From: an uncultured Bacteroidota bacterium
GTDB taxonomy: Bacteria; Bacteroidota; Bacteroidia; Bacteroidales; 4484-276
Direction: 5' to 3'
Length of the DNA: 9,144 nt
Assembly: GCA_903930725.1 (NCBI GenBank)
Contig: CAIYZW010001003.1
Span: forward strand, 1-9,144
The number at the start of each line of letters is the position of its first letter. Within the stretch, counting starts at the first letter, position 1. Below, piece after piece: positions 1 through 7,938 of this stretch. The position numbers were made by a program, and so were the translations under genes. Under the pieces are notes generated by a model. The model was not told the origin of the DNA and ran no database searches. It was given only the letters and a program-made list of their open reading frames with translations.

Positions 1-2349
1 GAGGCACAAACATACCTGTATTTTCAAGATAGCCCCGATCCGGAACTTTATAATGAGTCGTGGATGGAGCTGGTTTCGCCAAGCGAACTCGAACGAAAAG
101 GCACAGATTTGCGCAGGTTTCCTGTCGAATCAAATACTCCAGGACCTCAGGGGATAAATTCGTTACGTTTAAAATGGACTTCAAAATCCGGCGGAAACTG
201 GTTTGCAATCGCAGCCGGGACTAACTGGGAGGCCAAAAACCTAACAAATACCGACACACTTTCCTTTTATTTGTATTCTGTCGAAGGCATTGTTCCTGCC
301 AACCTTCCAAAGGTTTTTCTTGAGGATACTCAAAACAAAAAATCAATTTTGATCAGTTTAACTGATTATTCAACAACTCTTCAGGCAAATCAGTGGGTTA
401 GGATAAAGGTTCCGATGGTTCCGTTTTTAACACAGGCAGACCCTATTGATTACACCCAAATCAAGACAGTCGGTTTTGCTCAAAATTTAGCCGATAACGC
501 ACAACACACTTTACTAATAGATGATGTGCGTGTTTATTCCGGAAACGGAACGTCACCACCTGTTTCAGCACCTCAGGGCTTAACGGCCAAAGGTTACGAC
601 AGCCATGTTTTTTTAAGATGGAATGCAAATCCTGAGAGCAATGTTGGTGGTTATGAAATTTACCAATCAACTGATGGTGGCAACGCTTACACTTTAAGAG
701 CTGCCGTTGGATCGAATGATACAATTTTTACGGATTTTGTCAGGACTCAGGGGACGAACCTTGTTCTGAAATATAAAATTAATGCCCTTAACGAAGCCAA
801 CGAACCATCGGATTTTTCGGATGTTGTAAATGTTTCCACATACGATATGACCGACGAACAGCTCCTCGAAATGGTTGAGGAAGCCACTTTCAGATACTTT
901 TGGGATTTCGCACATCCTTTTTCAGGACTGGCTAGGGAACGAAATTCATCCGGAAATACTGTAACATCAGGTGGATCTGGCTTTGGTATCATGGCAATTC
1001 TTGTAGGTATCGAGAGGGGATTTATTACAAGAGAACAAGGTACTGAAAGAATTTTGAAAATTGTGAACTTTCTGGAAAATGCCGACAGATTTCATGGTGC
1101 CTGGTCACATTGGCTTGATGGAAACACAGGTAATGTAATTCCTTTTAGTACAAATGATAACGGTGGCGATCTGGTAGAAACAGCATTTTTAACCCAGGGT
1201 TTATTGGCTGCCCGGCAGTATTTTAACCTGGCAACCCCCGATGAGCAACTTATAGTACAAAAAATTACAGGCCTGTGGGAAACCATCGAATGGGACTGGT
1301 ATCGGAGAAATAATGGAAATTATCTTTATTGGCACTGGTCACCCGATCATGGCTGGGCAATGAATATGACTGTTGCCGGGCCAAACGAAGCAATGATTGT
1401 TTATTTACTGGCCATTGCCTCACCAACTCATGGAGTCCCTTCTTCATTATTTCATAATGGATGGGCAGCAAGCAATAATTATGTAAACGGAAGTTCATTT
1501 TATGGACATAAAATCTGGGTTGGATGGGATTATGGTGGTCCGCTGTTTTTTACACATTATTCCTTCCTTGGCTTCGATCCCCGTGATATCAAAGACAGCT
1601 ATGCCAACTATTTTGATAACAACAGGAATATTTCACTGATTAACAAAGCCTATTGTGTTGATAATCCCAAGAATTACGAAGGGTATGGCGAAAATTGCTG
1701 GGGACTTACCGCGAGTGACGACCCATTCGGTTACAACGTACACGAACCAACTTCTTCCCGCGACAACGGCACAATTACACCCTCAGCAGCACTTTCGGCA
1801 ACTGCCTATACTCCAGCGCAATCAATTGCAGCTTTAAAGCATTTTTATCGAGATCTCGGCAGTGAAATCTGGGGTGATTTTGGTTTTTTTGATGCTTTTA
1901 ACCAACACGAAAACTGGGTTGCGGATTCTTACCTTGCCATTGACCAAGGGCCGATAATTTGCATGATCGAAAATTACCGATCGCAGCTTTTATGGAATAA
2001 ATTTATGGCTAATCCCGAGATTCAGCCTATGCTTGATGCAATCGGTTTCGTTCCCGACCCAAGCGCAACTGAAAATCTGCCTAACAAAAACCTGCTAACT
2101 TTGAATTGTTTTCCTAATCCCGCTTCAAAAGATGTTATTATTGATTTTTCGATCGAATCAGGGTCCGCTGTTTCAATTGAAATATTTAATCCACAGGGAA
2201 TTTTAGTTAAAAGTTTAGAAAAGAATCAGTTCTTTTTACCGGGTGCACATCAAATTGGCTTGAATATTGGAACAATTTCGCCTGGTTTTTATTTAGTTAA
2301 ACTTCAGTCAGAAAGCCAGTATTTGACACGAAAGTTACTGATAAACTGA
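1..2349 (+). CDS. Secreted GH144-like (glucoamylase-fold) glycoside hydrolase with Fn3 and T9SS sorting domain, 5'-partial
   Basis: The frame is open from base 1 and the protein homology-like pattern continues upstream of the first ATG (base 64), so the real start and signal peptide lie outside the window. Modules in order: a jelly-roll, carbohydrate-binding-like domain (bases 1 to about 537, ending in the typical LLIDDVRVY strand), a fibronectin type III domain (about 565-840), a catalytic domain (about 850-2060) and a T9SS type A sorting domain (about 2086-2349, with FPNP and a basic KLLIN end). The catalytic part has the Pfam 'glucoamylase' pattern: FRYFWDFAHP, YWHWSPDHGW, GGPLFFTHYSFLG, WGLTASD, AIDQGPI, MIENYRSQLLW. 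This pattern belongs to GH144, whose known members include endo-beta-1,2-glucanases. Likely active-site acids, from recalled GH144 motifs, are the Asp codons at 1156 and 1168, Glu at 1177, Glu at 1387 and Asp at 1942; all are present, so the domain looks intact. The enzyme is probably exported and anchored at, or released from, the cell surface. Exact specificity (endo-glucanase or sophorose-releasing) cannot be told from the sequence. Confidence 0.9.
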   Translation, partial: EAQTYLYFQDSPDPELYNESWMELVSPSELERKGTDLRRFPVESNTPGPQGINSLRLKWTSKSGGNWFAIAAGTNWEAKNLTNTDTLSFYLYSVEGIVPANLPKVFLEDTQNKKSILISLTDYSTTLQANQWVRIKVPMVPFLTQADPIDYTQIKTVGFAQNLADNAQHTLLIDDVRVYSGNGTSPPVSAPQGLTAKGYDSHVFLRWNANPESNVGGYEIYQSTDGGNAYTLRAAVGSNDTIFTDFVRTQGTNLVLKYKINALNEANEPSDFSDVVNVSTYDMTDEQLLEMVEEATFRYFWDFAHPFSGLARERNSSGNTVTSGGSGFGIMAILVGIERGFITREQGTERILKIVNFLENADRFHGAWSHWLDGNTGNVIPFSTNDNGGDLVETAFLTQGLLAARQYFNLATPDEQLIVQKITGLWETIEWDWYRRNNGNYLYWHWSPDHGWAMNMTVAGPNEAMIVYLLAIASPTHGVPSSLFHNGWAASNNYVNGSSFYGHKIWVGWDYGGPLFFTHYSFLGFDPRDIKDSYANYFDNNRNISLINKAYCVDNPKNYEGYGENCWGLTASDDPFGYNVHEPTSSRDNGTITPSAALSATAYTPAQSIAALKHFYRDLGSEIWGDFGFFDAFNQHENWVADSYLAIDQGPIICMIENYRSQLLWNKFMANPEIQPMLDAIGFVPDPSATENLPNKNLLTLNCFPNPASKDVIIDFSIESGSAVSIEIFNPQGILVKSLEKNQFFLPGAHQIGLNIGTISPGFYLVKLQSESQYLTRKLLIN

Positions 2350-2418
2350 TAATTATTGAAATGAATAAGACCAATGGCTTTTAAAAAATGAAAACGATAA
2401 TTTTTTTTAACAAAAAAT

Positions 2419-2430
2419 GTTTTATAAAAC
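2419..2430. repeat. 12-bp perfect palindrome upstream of the binding-protein gene
   Basis: GTTTTATAAAAC is a perfect palindrome that ends 37 bases before the candidate -7 element of the gene starting at 2512. It could be a small operator, but the region is so AT-rich that chance is a fair explanation. Confidence 0.25.
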
Positions 2431-2448
2431 TTTAATACCAAATTTTTC

Positions 2449-2475
2449 TTTGCAAATAAATTTTACATATTTTTG
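2449..2475 (+). promoter_or_regulatory. Candidate Bacteroidota-type promoter for the binding-protein gene
   Basis: TATTTTTG at 2468-2475 fits the Bacteroidota -7 consensus TAnnTTTG. A TTTG lies at 2449-2452, but the gap is only 15 bases against the usual 19 to 21, so the -33 assignment is weak. Transcription would begin near 2482 and give a leader of about 30 bases. The bases just before the ATG at 2512 are only A and T, with no Shine-Dalgarno site, which is usual in this phylum. Confidence 0.4.
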
Positions 2476-2511
2476 TCTCAAATTATAATTACTAATTAAA
2501 AATTAAATTTT

Positions 2512-4428
2512 ATGAAAAAGCTTTTACTAATTTTCGTTATGATGATAGCTTTAGCAAGCTATTCGCAAGCCCAGGTAATCGAGAACTTCGAAAGTATCAC
2601 AATGAACATTTTTTCCGGTGGAACAAATGGTGCCATCAGTGTGATTGCTAATCCTGATACTGCCGGAAACCCCAGCGGTTATGTAGCCAAAATGATTCGC
2701 GGATTTGATGGTGACCCATGGGCAGGCTGGTATGCAACTTTGCCAACACCAGTTGATGTTACAGCAAACAAATACGTACACGTAAAAATCTGGAAACCCC
2801 GTATCAGCCCAGTTGTTTTCAAATATGAAGGCGGCGGCGGAAATTCAGGTGATGTTTATCCAATTGCAGCACAGACTTTGATTAACCAGTGGGAAGAATT
2901 GGTTTTCGACATGAGCATTGTTAGTGGTGAATATGTGAAAATCGTTTTAATTCCTGACTTCGAAAGTCCACTTACATTAACTGAAGATATCGTTCTTTAC
3001 TATGATGATATGTTTGTTAATAACGACCCTGCAGTGGGAAGTGCTCCAGTACAATTGATGGAAAACTTTGAACATATTACTTTAAATTACCTTCTTGGTG
3101 ACCCGGCAGTGGATCAAAGTTCAATGTCAATGATACCAAACCCTGATAAATCGGGAGTAAATCTTAGTGATTATGTTATTGACTTTTTGCGCGATAAAGA
3201 CGGTGTGCCATGGGGAGGTTTCTGGTCAGCTTTACCAGCAGTAATTGATGTAACCGAAAACAAATTCGTGCATGTTAAAGTTTGGAAACCACGCGTTAGT
3301 ATGATCAAATTCAAAATCGAAGGCGGTGCAGCAGGTACAATCGAAATTGAAAGCAAATATCCTCAAACCACAACGAATGCATGGGAAGATATCGTTTTTG
3401 ATTTCAGCGATAAAACTGGAACATATCCAATTATTGCCTTCTTAGCTGATTTTGTTGACCCTGTTGGCCTTACAGAAGATATTCACATTTATTTTGATGA
3501 CATCGTTTTAAACAATGATCCTAATCCAATTACTCCACCTGCACAAAAAATTAATGTTGATATGACCGAATCTGGCATGACTGCTGGTTCACAAGTATGG
3601 ATTGCCGGAGCTCTTGGTGGTATTCACGGTACATGGGCAGAACCAGGAACTAACCCAGCTAATGAAATGTTTGATACCGACGGTGATGGGATTTACACGA
3701 TTACGTTGGCACTTCCTGAAGGACTTGTTGCCTTCAAATTCTTCTGGGGAATGGGCTGGGCTAATGGCGATCCGGCACCAGGCGGTGACAGAACACTCCA
3801 ACTTACAAATACTATGGACGTGCTTTACAAATGGGGCGCTGATGGTATCGTAGTTCCTCCGGCTTCTCCAACAATCGTTTGGGTTGTTAATATGTCATAT
3901 CAGATGGCTCAGGGCAACTTTAACGAAGCTACCGATTATCTTGATGTTGCTGGTACATTCAATGGCTGGGATGGAACAAACCATCATTTAACTGCACTTG
4001 GCGACAGCATGTACGGTATCACAGTTGAGAATTTCACAGCAGGTGATGCTATTGCATACAAATTCCGTATCAACGGAAGTTGGGATACATCTGAATTCCC
4101 AAATGGTGGCGCAGACCGTACCTATACTGTTCTTGACGGACTTAATGAAATTACAGTTTGGTACAACGATGAAGCTACCGGGATTAACGATCCAGTACAG
4201 AATACCTACAACATCTATCCAAACCCAATGACAGATAAACTCGTTATTGGCAACATGAAAGATGTAACCAAAGTTGAAATTTACAATGTAACTGGTCAGA
4301 TAGTGAAATCATTCAACTACAATTCAGTTGAACAAGCACAGATCAACACCAGCGACCTGAACTCAGGCATGTACATTTTGACTATTTATTCTGGCTCATC
4401 AACAAGTTCAACCAAATTGGTGAAATAA
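2512..4428 (+). CDS. T9SS-exported multimodular glycan-binding protein (SusE/SusF-like role)
   Basis: This 638-residue protein has no recognisable catalytic domain. Residues 1-20 are a signal peptide (MKK, a hydrophobic core, SQA before Gln21). Residues 22-173 and 182-337 are tandem copies of one jelly-roll-like domain, about half identical by eye in their central part. Shared landmarks are ENFE, DG-PW (Trp70 and Trp234), VHVK-WKPR (Trp94 and Trp258), a Trp-Glu strand and a closing DD-NNDP. Residues about 347-443 and 455-551 resemble CBM48/starch-binding Ig-like modules. The first has WAEPGTNPA and a DxDGDG loop at 388-393; the second has the AGTFNGWDG and YKFRINGSW signature. Residues about 562-638 are a T9SS type A sorting domain (YPNP, ending KLVK). 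The likely role is holding a polysaccharide at the cell surface, as SusE, SusF and other surface glycan-binding proteins do, but with T9SS export instead of a lipid anchor. It lies between a GH144-like enzyme and a SusC/SusD pair. The ligand is unknown. Confidence 0.85.
   Translation: MKKLLLIFVMMIALASYSQAQVIENFESITMNIFSGGTNGAISVIANPDTAGNPSGYVAKMIRGFDGDPWAGWYATLPTPVDVTANKYVHVKIWKPRISPVVFKYEGGGGNSGDVYPIAAQTLINQWEELVFDMSIVSGEYVKIVLIPDFESPLTLTEDIVLYYDDMFVNNDPAVGSAPVQLMENFEHITLNYLLGDPAVDQSSMSMIPNPDKSGVNLSDYVIDFLRDKDGVPWGGFWSALPAVIDVTENKFVHVKVWKPRVSMIKFKIEGGAAGTIEIESKYPQTTTNAWEDIVFDFSDKTGTYPIIAFLADFVDPVGLTEDIHIYFDDIVLNNDPNPITPPAQKINVDMTESGMTAGSQVWIAGALGGIHGTWAEPGTNPANEMFDTDGDGIYTITLALPEGLVAFKFFWGMGWANGDPAPGGDRTLQLTNTMDVLYKWGADGIVVPPASPTIVWVVNMSYQMAQGNFNEATDYLDVAGTFNGWDGTNHHLTALGDSMYGITVENFTAGDAIAYKFRINGSWDTSEFPNGGADRTYTVLDGLNEITVWYNDEATGINDPVQNTYNIYPNPMTDKLVIGNMKDVTKVEIYNVTGQIVKSFNYNSVEQAQINTSDLNSGMYILTIYSGSSTSSTKLVK
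2575..3525 (+). repeat. Tandem internal duplication (two about 155-residue binding modules)
   Basis: Two copies lie within the binding-protein gene, at about 2575-3030 and 3055-3522. At the protein level both carry NFE-IT-N, NPD-SG, DG-PW-G, LP with DVT-NK, VHVK-WKPR-S, FK-EGG, LTEDI and DD-NNDP in the same order. The second copy has a slightly longer N-terminal loop. DNA identity is lower than protein similarity, so the duplication looks old and kept by selection. Confidence 0.8.
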
Positions 4429-4453
4429 TCAGAATTAATAATACTGTTTATCG

Positions 4454-4481
4454 AAAAAGGGGAGTTAACTCCCCTTTTTTT
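4454..4481 (+). terminator. Intrinsic terminator after the binding-protein gene
   Basis: A perfect inverted repeat has arms at 4454-4464 (AAAAAGGGGAG) and 4469-4479, an 11-bp stem with a TTAA loop, and the right arm runs into seven T (4475-4481). It begins 25 bases after the stop codon at 4428. The A tract on the left side means it could also work on the opposite strand. It separates the upstream unit from the SusC/SusD unit. Confidence 0.93.
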
Positions 4482-4619
4482 ATTAATGCACACACATAAT
4501 GCAAAGTCAATAGAATACAGCCTTTCAAAATAAATCCATGCCTGCATAAAACCCTTTTTCCACCTGATAAAAGGACTGTTGAAAAAAATGAATAATTCCC
4601 ATAAAAATATCGATGGTAA

Positions 4620-4651
4620 TTGTTTTTTATTGGCATTTTTAGATAATTTTG
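4620..4651 (+). promoter_or_regulatory. Candidate promoter of the susC-susD operon
   Basis: TAATTTTG at 4644-4651 matches TAnnTTTG exactly. TTG at 4620-4622 lies 21 bases upstream, within the spacing accepted for Bacteroidota sigma factors. A transcript would start near 4658 and have a leader of almost 190 bases. A competing -7 match, TAAATTTG at 4736-4743, lies closer to the gene but lacks a well-placed -33 element. Confidence 0.4.
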
Positions 4652-4674
4652 CTCAATATTAAGGAAAATGTGTT

Positions 4675-4739
4675 TTTATCCATCGGAGTGTCCGTGCTTT
4701 TTGAGATTATTCAATCTGTCTTATTTTGCTATGGATAAA
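4675..4739 (+). promoter_or_regulatory. Possible structured leader element (multi-branch fold)
   Basis: The 9-base arms TTTATCCAT (4675-4683) and ATGGATAAA (4731-4739) are perfectly complementary. Between them are two small hairpins: CGGA-GTG-TCCG (4684-4694), directly stacked on the outer arm, and AGATT-ATTC-AATCT (4704-4717). Together they can form a three-way junction in the leader of the susC-like mRNA if transcription starts near 4658. It matches no riboswitch family I recognise. The inner stems are short and the base composition favours chance pairing. Confidence 0.3.
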
Positions 4740-4845
4740 TTTGAATAAGTGCTACATCTGAAATTATGTACAATTTGATGTTTAAAAAGACAAAAGCTTT
4801 ATTTTAACTATTTATTAATCGTAATAATAACAAAAGAAGATTGTT

Positions 4846-7800
4846 ATGAAGAAAAAGTATCTATTATTAAAACAGGCAATGGGCTGTTTCAGGAGCATAC
4901 TTTTGCTTTTGCTGGTCATTGCTGGTAATGCAGCGTTCGGGCAGGACAGGAACATCAGTGGTACTGTTTCTGACCGATCCACAAATGAATCGTTACCGGG
5001 AGCAACGGTAGTGGTTAAAGGGTCATCCAAAGGTGTTTCAACCGATATTGATGGCAAATTTAGTTTAATGATTACGCCTGGCGAAAACACCCTTGTAGTC
5101 AGCTATATCGGGTATGAAACAACTGATGTATTGGTTGGAAATCAGAATTTGATCAACATTCAACTGGTTCCTTCCAAAACATCCCTTCAGGAAGTAGTTG
5201 TTGTTGGATATGGAAGTACAAAGGTTAAAGACCTTACCTCCTCCATAACAACGGTACGATCTGAAGACCTTATCAAAACGCCATCTTCGGAACCTCTGCA
5301 GGCCCTGCAGGGAAAAGTGGCAGGATTGCAGGTAGTGTCCAACGGCGCTCCCGGCGATTCGCCAACTGTCAGAATCCGTGGTATTGGTTCTTTTCCGGGT
5401 AGAGATAATGAATCTCCGCTTTATGTAGTTGACGGGATGTTCTTCGACAACATTGACTTCCTCAATCCTACCGACATTGCATCAATGTCGGTTATGAAGG
5501 ACGCCTCGGCAGCAGCAATTTATGGTGTTAGAGCAGCTAATGGCGTTATTTTAATCGAGACAAAGTCGGGTAGTTACAACCAAAAAACTGAGATAACCTA
5601 CAATGGCTACACTGGTTATCAGATTGCCCAGAATGTTGTAAAAATGGCCAATTCGCAGCAGTTTACCGCCATGGCAATGGAATCAGGCTCTGCTGCTGAT
5701 GAAACATTTATTCTTAATGCGATGCAGCGTTATGGAAGAAGCACGGTTGATCCCAACATACCAGCTCCAAACACAGATTGGTACAGCGAAATCCTGCGCC
5801 CGGCTTCCATCAGCAATCATAGTCTTGATTTTTCGGGAGGTACCGACAAAGCAAGATACTCGATTGGCGCAAATTACTTCTTCCAGAATGGTATCATGGA
5901 TATGAAAAATCAATACGAGCGTATGAACCTTCGCTCCAAATTAGACATGAAAGCAACAACCTGGCTTACAATTGGTGGTAACGTAATTTTGAGCAATGCT
6001 ACAAAATACAACGATCAGTCAGGCGCATGGAACGAAGCATATTTTGCCGTTCCTATCATGCCGGTTTTAGATGAAATGAATACCGTGGCAGATCCAATGA
6101 ACTATTCAAATGCCCAGGATCTGGGATACAGAAGTGGCCAGAATCCTTTTCCTACCATGAATTACAACATTGACAAGATGAAAATCAAGAAGATGCTTGC
6201 CAATTATTATATGGAATTCAATATTATTCCTAAAACTCTTACCTTCAAAACTACCTATAATTACAATACTACTTCAATTGATCAGCGGGTTGTTAATTTA
6301 CCCTGGTTTATTGGTAACAGTTTTAAAAATCCTGACGCAACAATTACCAGAACTTTATCAAACTACACCAACAACATCTGGGATAATATCCTTACTTTCA
6401 ACAAAAGTTACCAAAAACACACCTTAACAGCCATGGCTGGTACCTCATTTAAAGATGAAGGCTACCAGATACTTTCGGCACAAGGTAAAAATTTTCCAAC
6501 CGGCATGGAGCAGTCTTGGTACATTGATCAGGCTTTGAATATTCCGGCTGATGCTGTTAGCGATGGAGGTTTACGCCAGTATGGAATGTCATATTTTGGT
6601 AGAATTGCTTACAACTTCGATAACAAATATCTTCTTTACGCAACATACCGTGCTGACGGAAGCAACAAATACCAGCAAAAAAGGAGTTATTTCCCAACAG
6701 TTGGTGCTGGCTGGGTTATCACTCAGGAGAATTTCCTTAAAGATAACGACATTTTGCCTTATCTTAAAATTCGTGCCAGTTGGGGACAGCTTGGTAACGA
6801 CCGTATCCAGGCCAGCGACGGCGCCTTCACTACTGGTGTTTATAACACCACACTTGGTGGAGTTGTTTATTCAGGAACTGTTGTTTCGAGTACTTTCTCG
6901 TCACTTCAATGGGAATTAACCGAAGAAACCAACTTTGGTTTCACAGGAAAAATGTTAAAGGAAAAACTTTCGGTTGATTTCGATTATTACGTACGCGATA
7001 CTAAAAAAGCTGCTATTCCTGTAATTATTCCTGGTAGTGGAGGAAGCGTTTTAAAACCTGTTGGAACCATTCGTAACTCTGGTCTCGAACTTGCCCTCAA
7101 CTGGACAAACACTGTTAGCGACGATTTCAGCTACAGCGTAGGAGCAAATTTCTCCACACTCAAAAATCAGGCAATTGACCTTTATGGCCAGCAATATCTC
7201 GATGGTGGTTCAGCCGAATTCCGTCAGCGTACTTATGTTGGCGAACCTTTGATGGCTTTCTATGGCCGTAAGGTTGCCGGTGTTTACCAGAATCAGGCAG
7301 AAATTGAAGCTGACCCTGCTGCTGTCGCCTATAATACTGCAAACAGCACCAATCCTATTGTTCCGGGCGATTTTAAATATGTTGACCAAAATAAAGACGG
7401 ACAGATTGATGATGACGACCGTGTTATTTTAGGTTCATATTTCCCGAACTTTATCTATGGTGGAAACATCAGTATTAATTTTAAGAATTTCGATTTCTCG
7501 ACCAGCATTTATGGCCAGACAGGTAATAAAATCCTCAACCGTAAACGTGGTGAGATTATCTGGACTGCCGATGGTAACTTAGATGCCGACCTTGCAACAA
7601 ACCGCTGGCACGGCGAAGGTACCTCCAACAAATATCCTTCATCGGCAGGATTGCGCAAAGGCTGGAACCAAAAAATGAGTGATTATTTTGTCGAAGACGG
7701 TTCGTTCTTCCGCATTCAGAACATTCAGTTGGGTTATACCCTCAAAAACAGTGCATGGCTGGGTGGCCAGTTCCCCGAAACCAGGATTTCATTCACTGCC

Positions 7801-7920
7801 GAACGTCCGTTAACCATGTTTAAATACAATGGTTTTACTCCTGAAGTTGCCAATGGATGGGATTCACAAACTTATCCTGTTGCAGCGGTTTATACGATTG
7901 GCCTAAACATTAAGTTCTAA
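4846..7920 (+). CDS. SusC/RagA-family TonB-dependent outer-membrane transporter
   Basis: This 1024-residue protein is a normal-sized, complete SusC-like porin. It would import oligosaccharides across the outer membrane with energy from TonB-ExbBD. Residues 1-32 are a signal peptide (basic start, LLLLLVIAG core, cleavage after AFG before Gln33). Residues about 36-108 are the carboxypeptidase-regulatory-like beta domain (ISGTVSD, LPGATVVVKG, GVSTDIDGKFSL, SYIGYE) typical of the SusC family. A TonB-box-like LQEVVVVGYG lies at 114-123. The plug follows at about 125-242 (LQGKVAGLQV, VRIRGIGSF, PLYVVDG, MKDASAAAIYGVRAANGVILIETKSG pattern). Residues 243-1024 form the beta-barrel, including the SusC-typical DFKYVDQNKDGQIDDDDR segment near 843-859 and a C-terminal aromatic strand ending in Phe. 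The first Met is preferred over Met12 because it supplies the basic n-region. The gene is followed after 18 bases by the SusD-like gene, its usual partner and operon mate. The substrate is not determined by the sequence. Confidence 0.97.
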   Translation: MKKKYLLLKQAMGCFRSILLLLLVIAGNAAFGQDRNISGTVSDRSTNESLPGATVVVKGSSKGVSTDIDGKFSLMITPGENTLVVSYIGYETTDVLVGNQNLINIQLVPSKTSLQEVVVVGYGSTKVKDLTSSITTVRSEDLIKTPSSEPLQALQGKVAGLQVVSNGAPGDSPTVRIRGIGSFPGRDNESPLYVVDGMFFDNIDFLNPTDIASMSVMKDASAAAIYGVRAANGVILIETKSGSYNQKTEITYNGYTGYQIAQNVVKMANSQQFTAMAMESGSAADETFILNAMQRYGRSTVDPNIPAPNTDWYSEILRPASISNHSLDFSGGTDKARYSIGANYFFQNGIMDMKNQYERMNLRSKLDMKATTWLTIGGNVILSNATKYNDQSGAWNEAYFAVPIMPVLDEMNTVADPMNYSNAQDLGYRSGQNPFPTMNYNIDKMKIKKMLANYYMEFNIIPKTLTFKTTYNYNTTSIDQRVVNLPWFIGNSFKNPDATITRTLSNYTNNIWDNILTFNKSYQKHTLTAMAGTSFKDEGYQILSAQGKNFPTGMEQSWYIDQALNIPADAVSDGGLRQYGMSYFGRIAYNFDNKYLLYATYRADGSNKYQQKRSYFPTVGAGWVITQENFLKDNDILPYLKIRASWGQLGNDRIQASDGAFTTGVYNTTLGGVVYSGTVVSSTFSSLQWELTEETNFGFTGKMLKEKLSVDFDYYVRDTKKAAIPVIIPGSGGSVLKPVGTIRNSGLELALNWTNTVSDDFSYSVGANFSTLKNQAIDLYGQQYLDGGSAEFRQRTYVGEPLMAFYGRKVAGVYQNQAEIEADPAAVAYNTANSTNPIVPGDFKYVDQNKDGQIDDDDRVILGSYFPNFIYGGNISINFKNFDFSTSIYGQTGNKILNRKRGEIIWTADGNLDADLATNRWHGEGTSNKYPSSAGLRKGWNQKMSDYFVEDGSFFRIQNIQLGYTLKNSAWLGGQFPETRISFTAERPLTMFKYNGFTPEVANGWDSQTYPVAAVYTIGLNIKF

Positions 7921-7938
7921 TTTTTAAACATTCAAATT

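Larger units (their letters stand above)
4482..4845. other. Non-coding intergenic region before the SusC-like gene
   Basis: This 364-base, very AT-rich stretch holds no convincing gene. The only open frame of note, on the minus strand, has no family resemblance and runs through the terminator. The region contains candidate -7 elements at 4644-4651 and 4736-4743, an inverted repeat with arms at 4675-4683 and 4731-4739, and the leader of the susC-like gene. I see no regulator, tRNA or known riboswitch here. Confidence 0.7.

Noticed and set aside
64..66. ATG at 64 as the start of the hydrolase
   Set aside because: The frame is open to base 1, the domain pattern (YFQDSPDPELYNESW) continues upstream, and no signal peptide follows this ATG although the protein has a T9SS tail that requires one.
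2367..2382. Possible terminator after the hydrolase gene
   Set aside because: The AAG-a-CC/GGCTT stem is only five pairs with a bulge and is followed by just four T, so it is too weak to call. Read-through into the binding-protein gene remains possible.
4553..4574. CCTTTT/AAAAGG hairpin
   Set aside because: Six pairs with a ten-base loop and no T tract on either strand; likely chance in AT-rich DNA.
4448..4636. Minus-strand 62-codon frame in the intergenic region
   Set aside because: It runs through the terminator hairpin, has no recognisable family, no clear promoter, and a composition expected of chance frames.
4736..4743. TAAATTTG as the main promoter of the susC-like gene
   Set aside because: It fits the -7 consensus but no TTG/TTTG lies 17 to 23 bases upstream; kept only as an alternative to the element at 4644-4651.
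4879..4881. Alternative internal start (Met12) of the SusC-like protein
   Set aside because: The first Met provides the basic n-region of the signal peptide; nothing near 4879 favours a later start.
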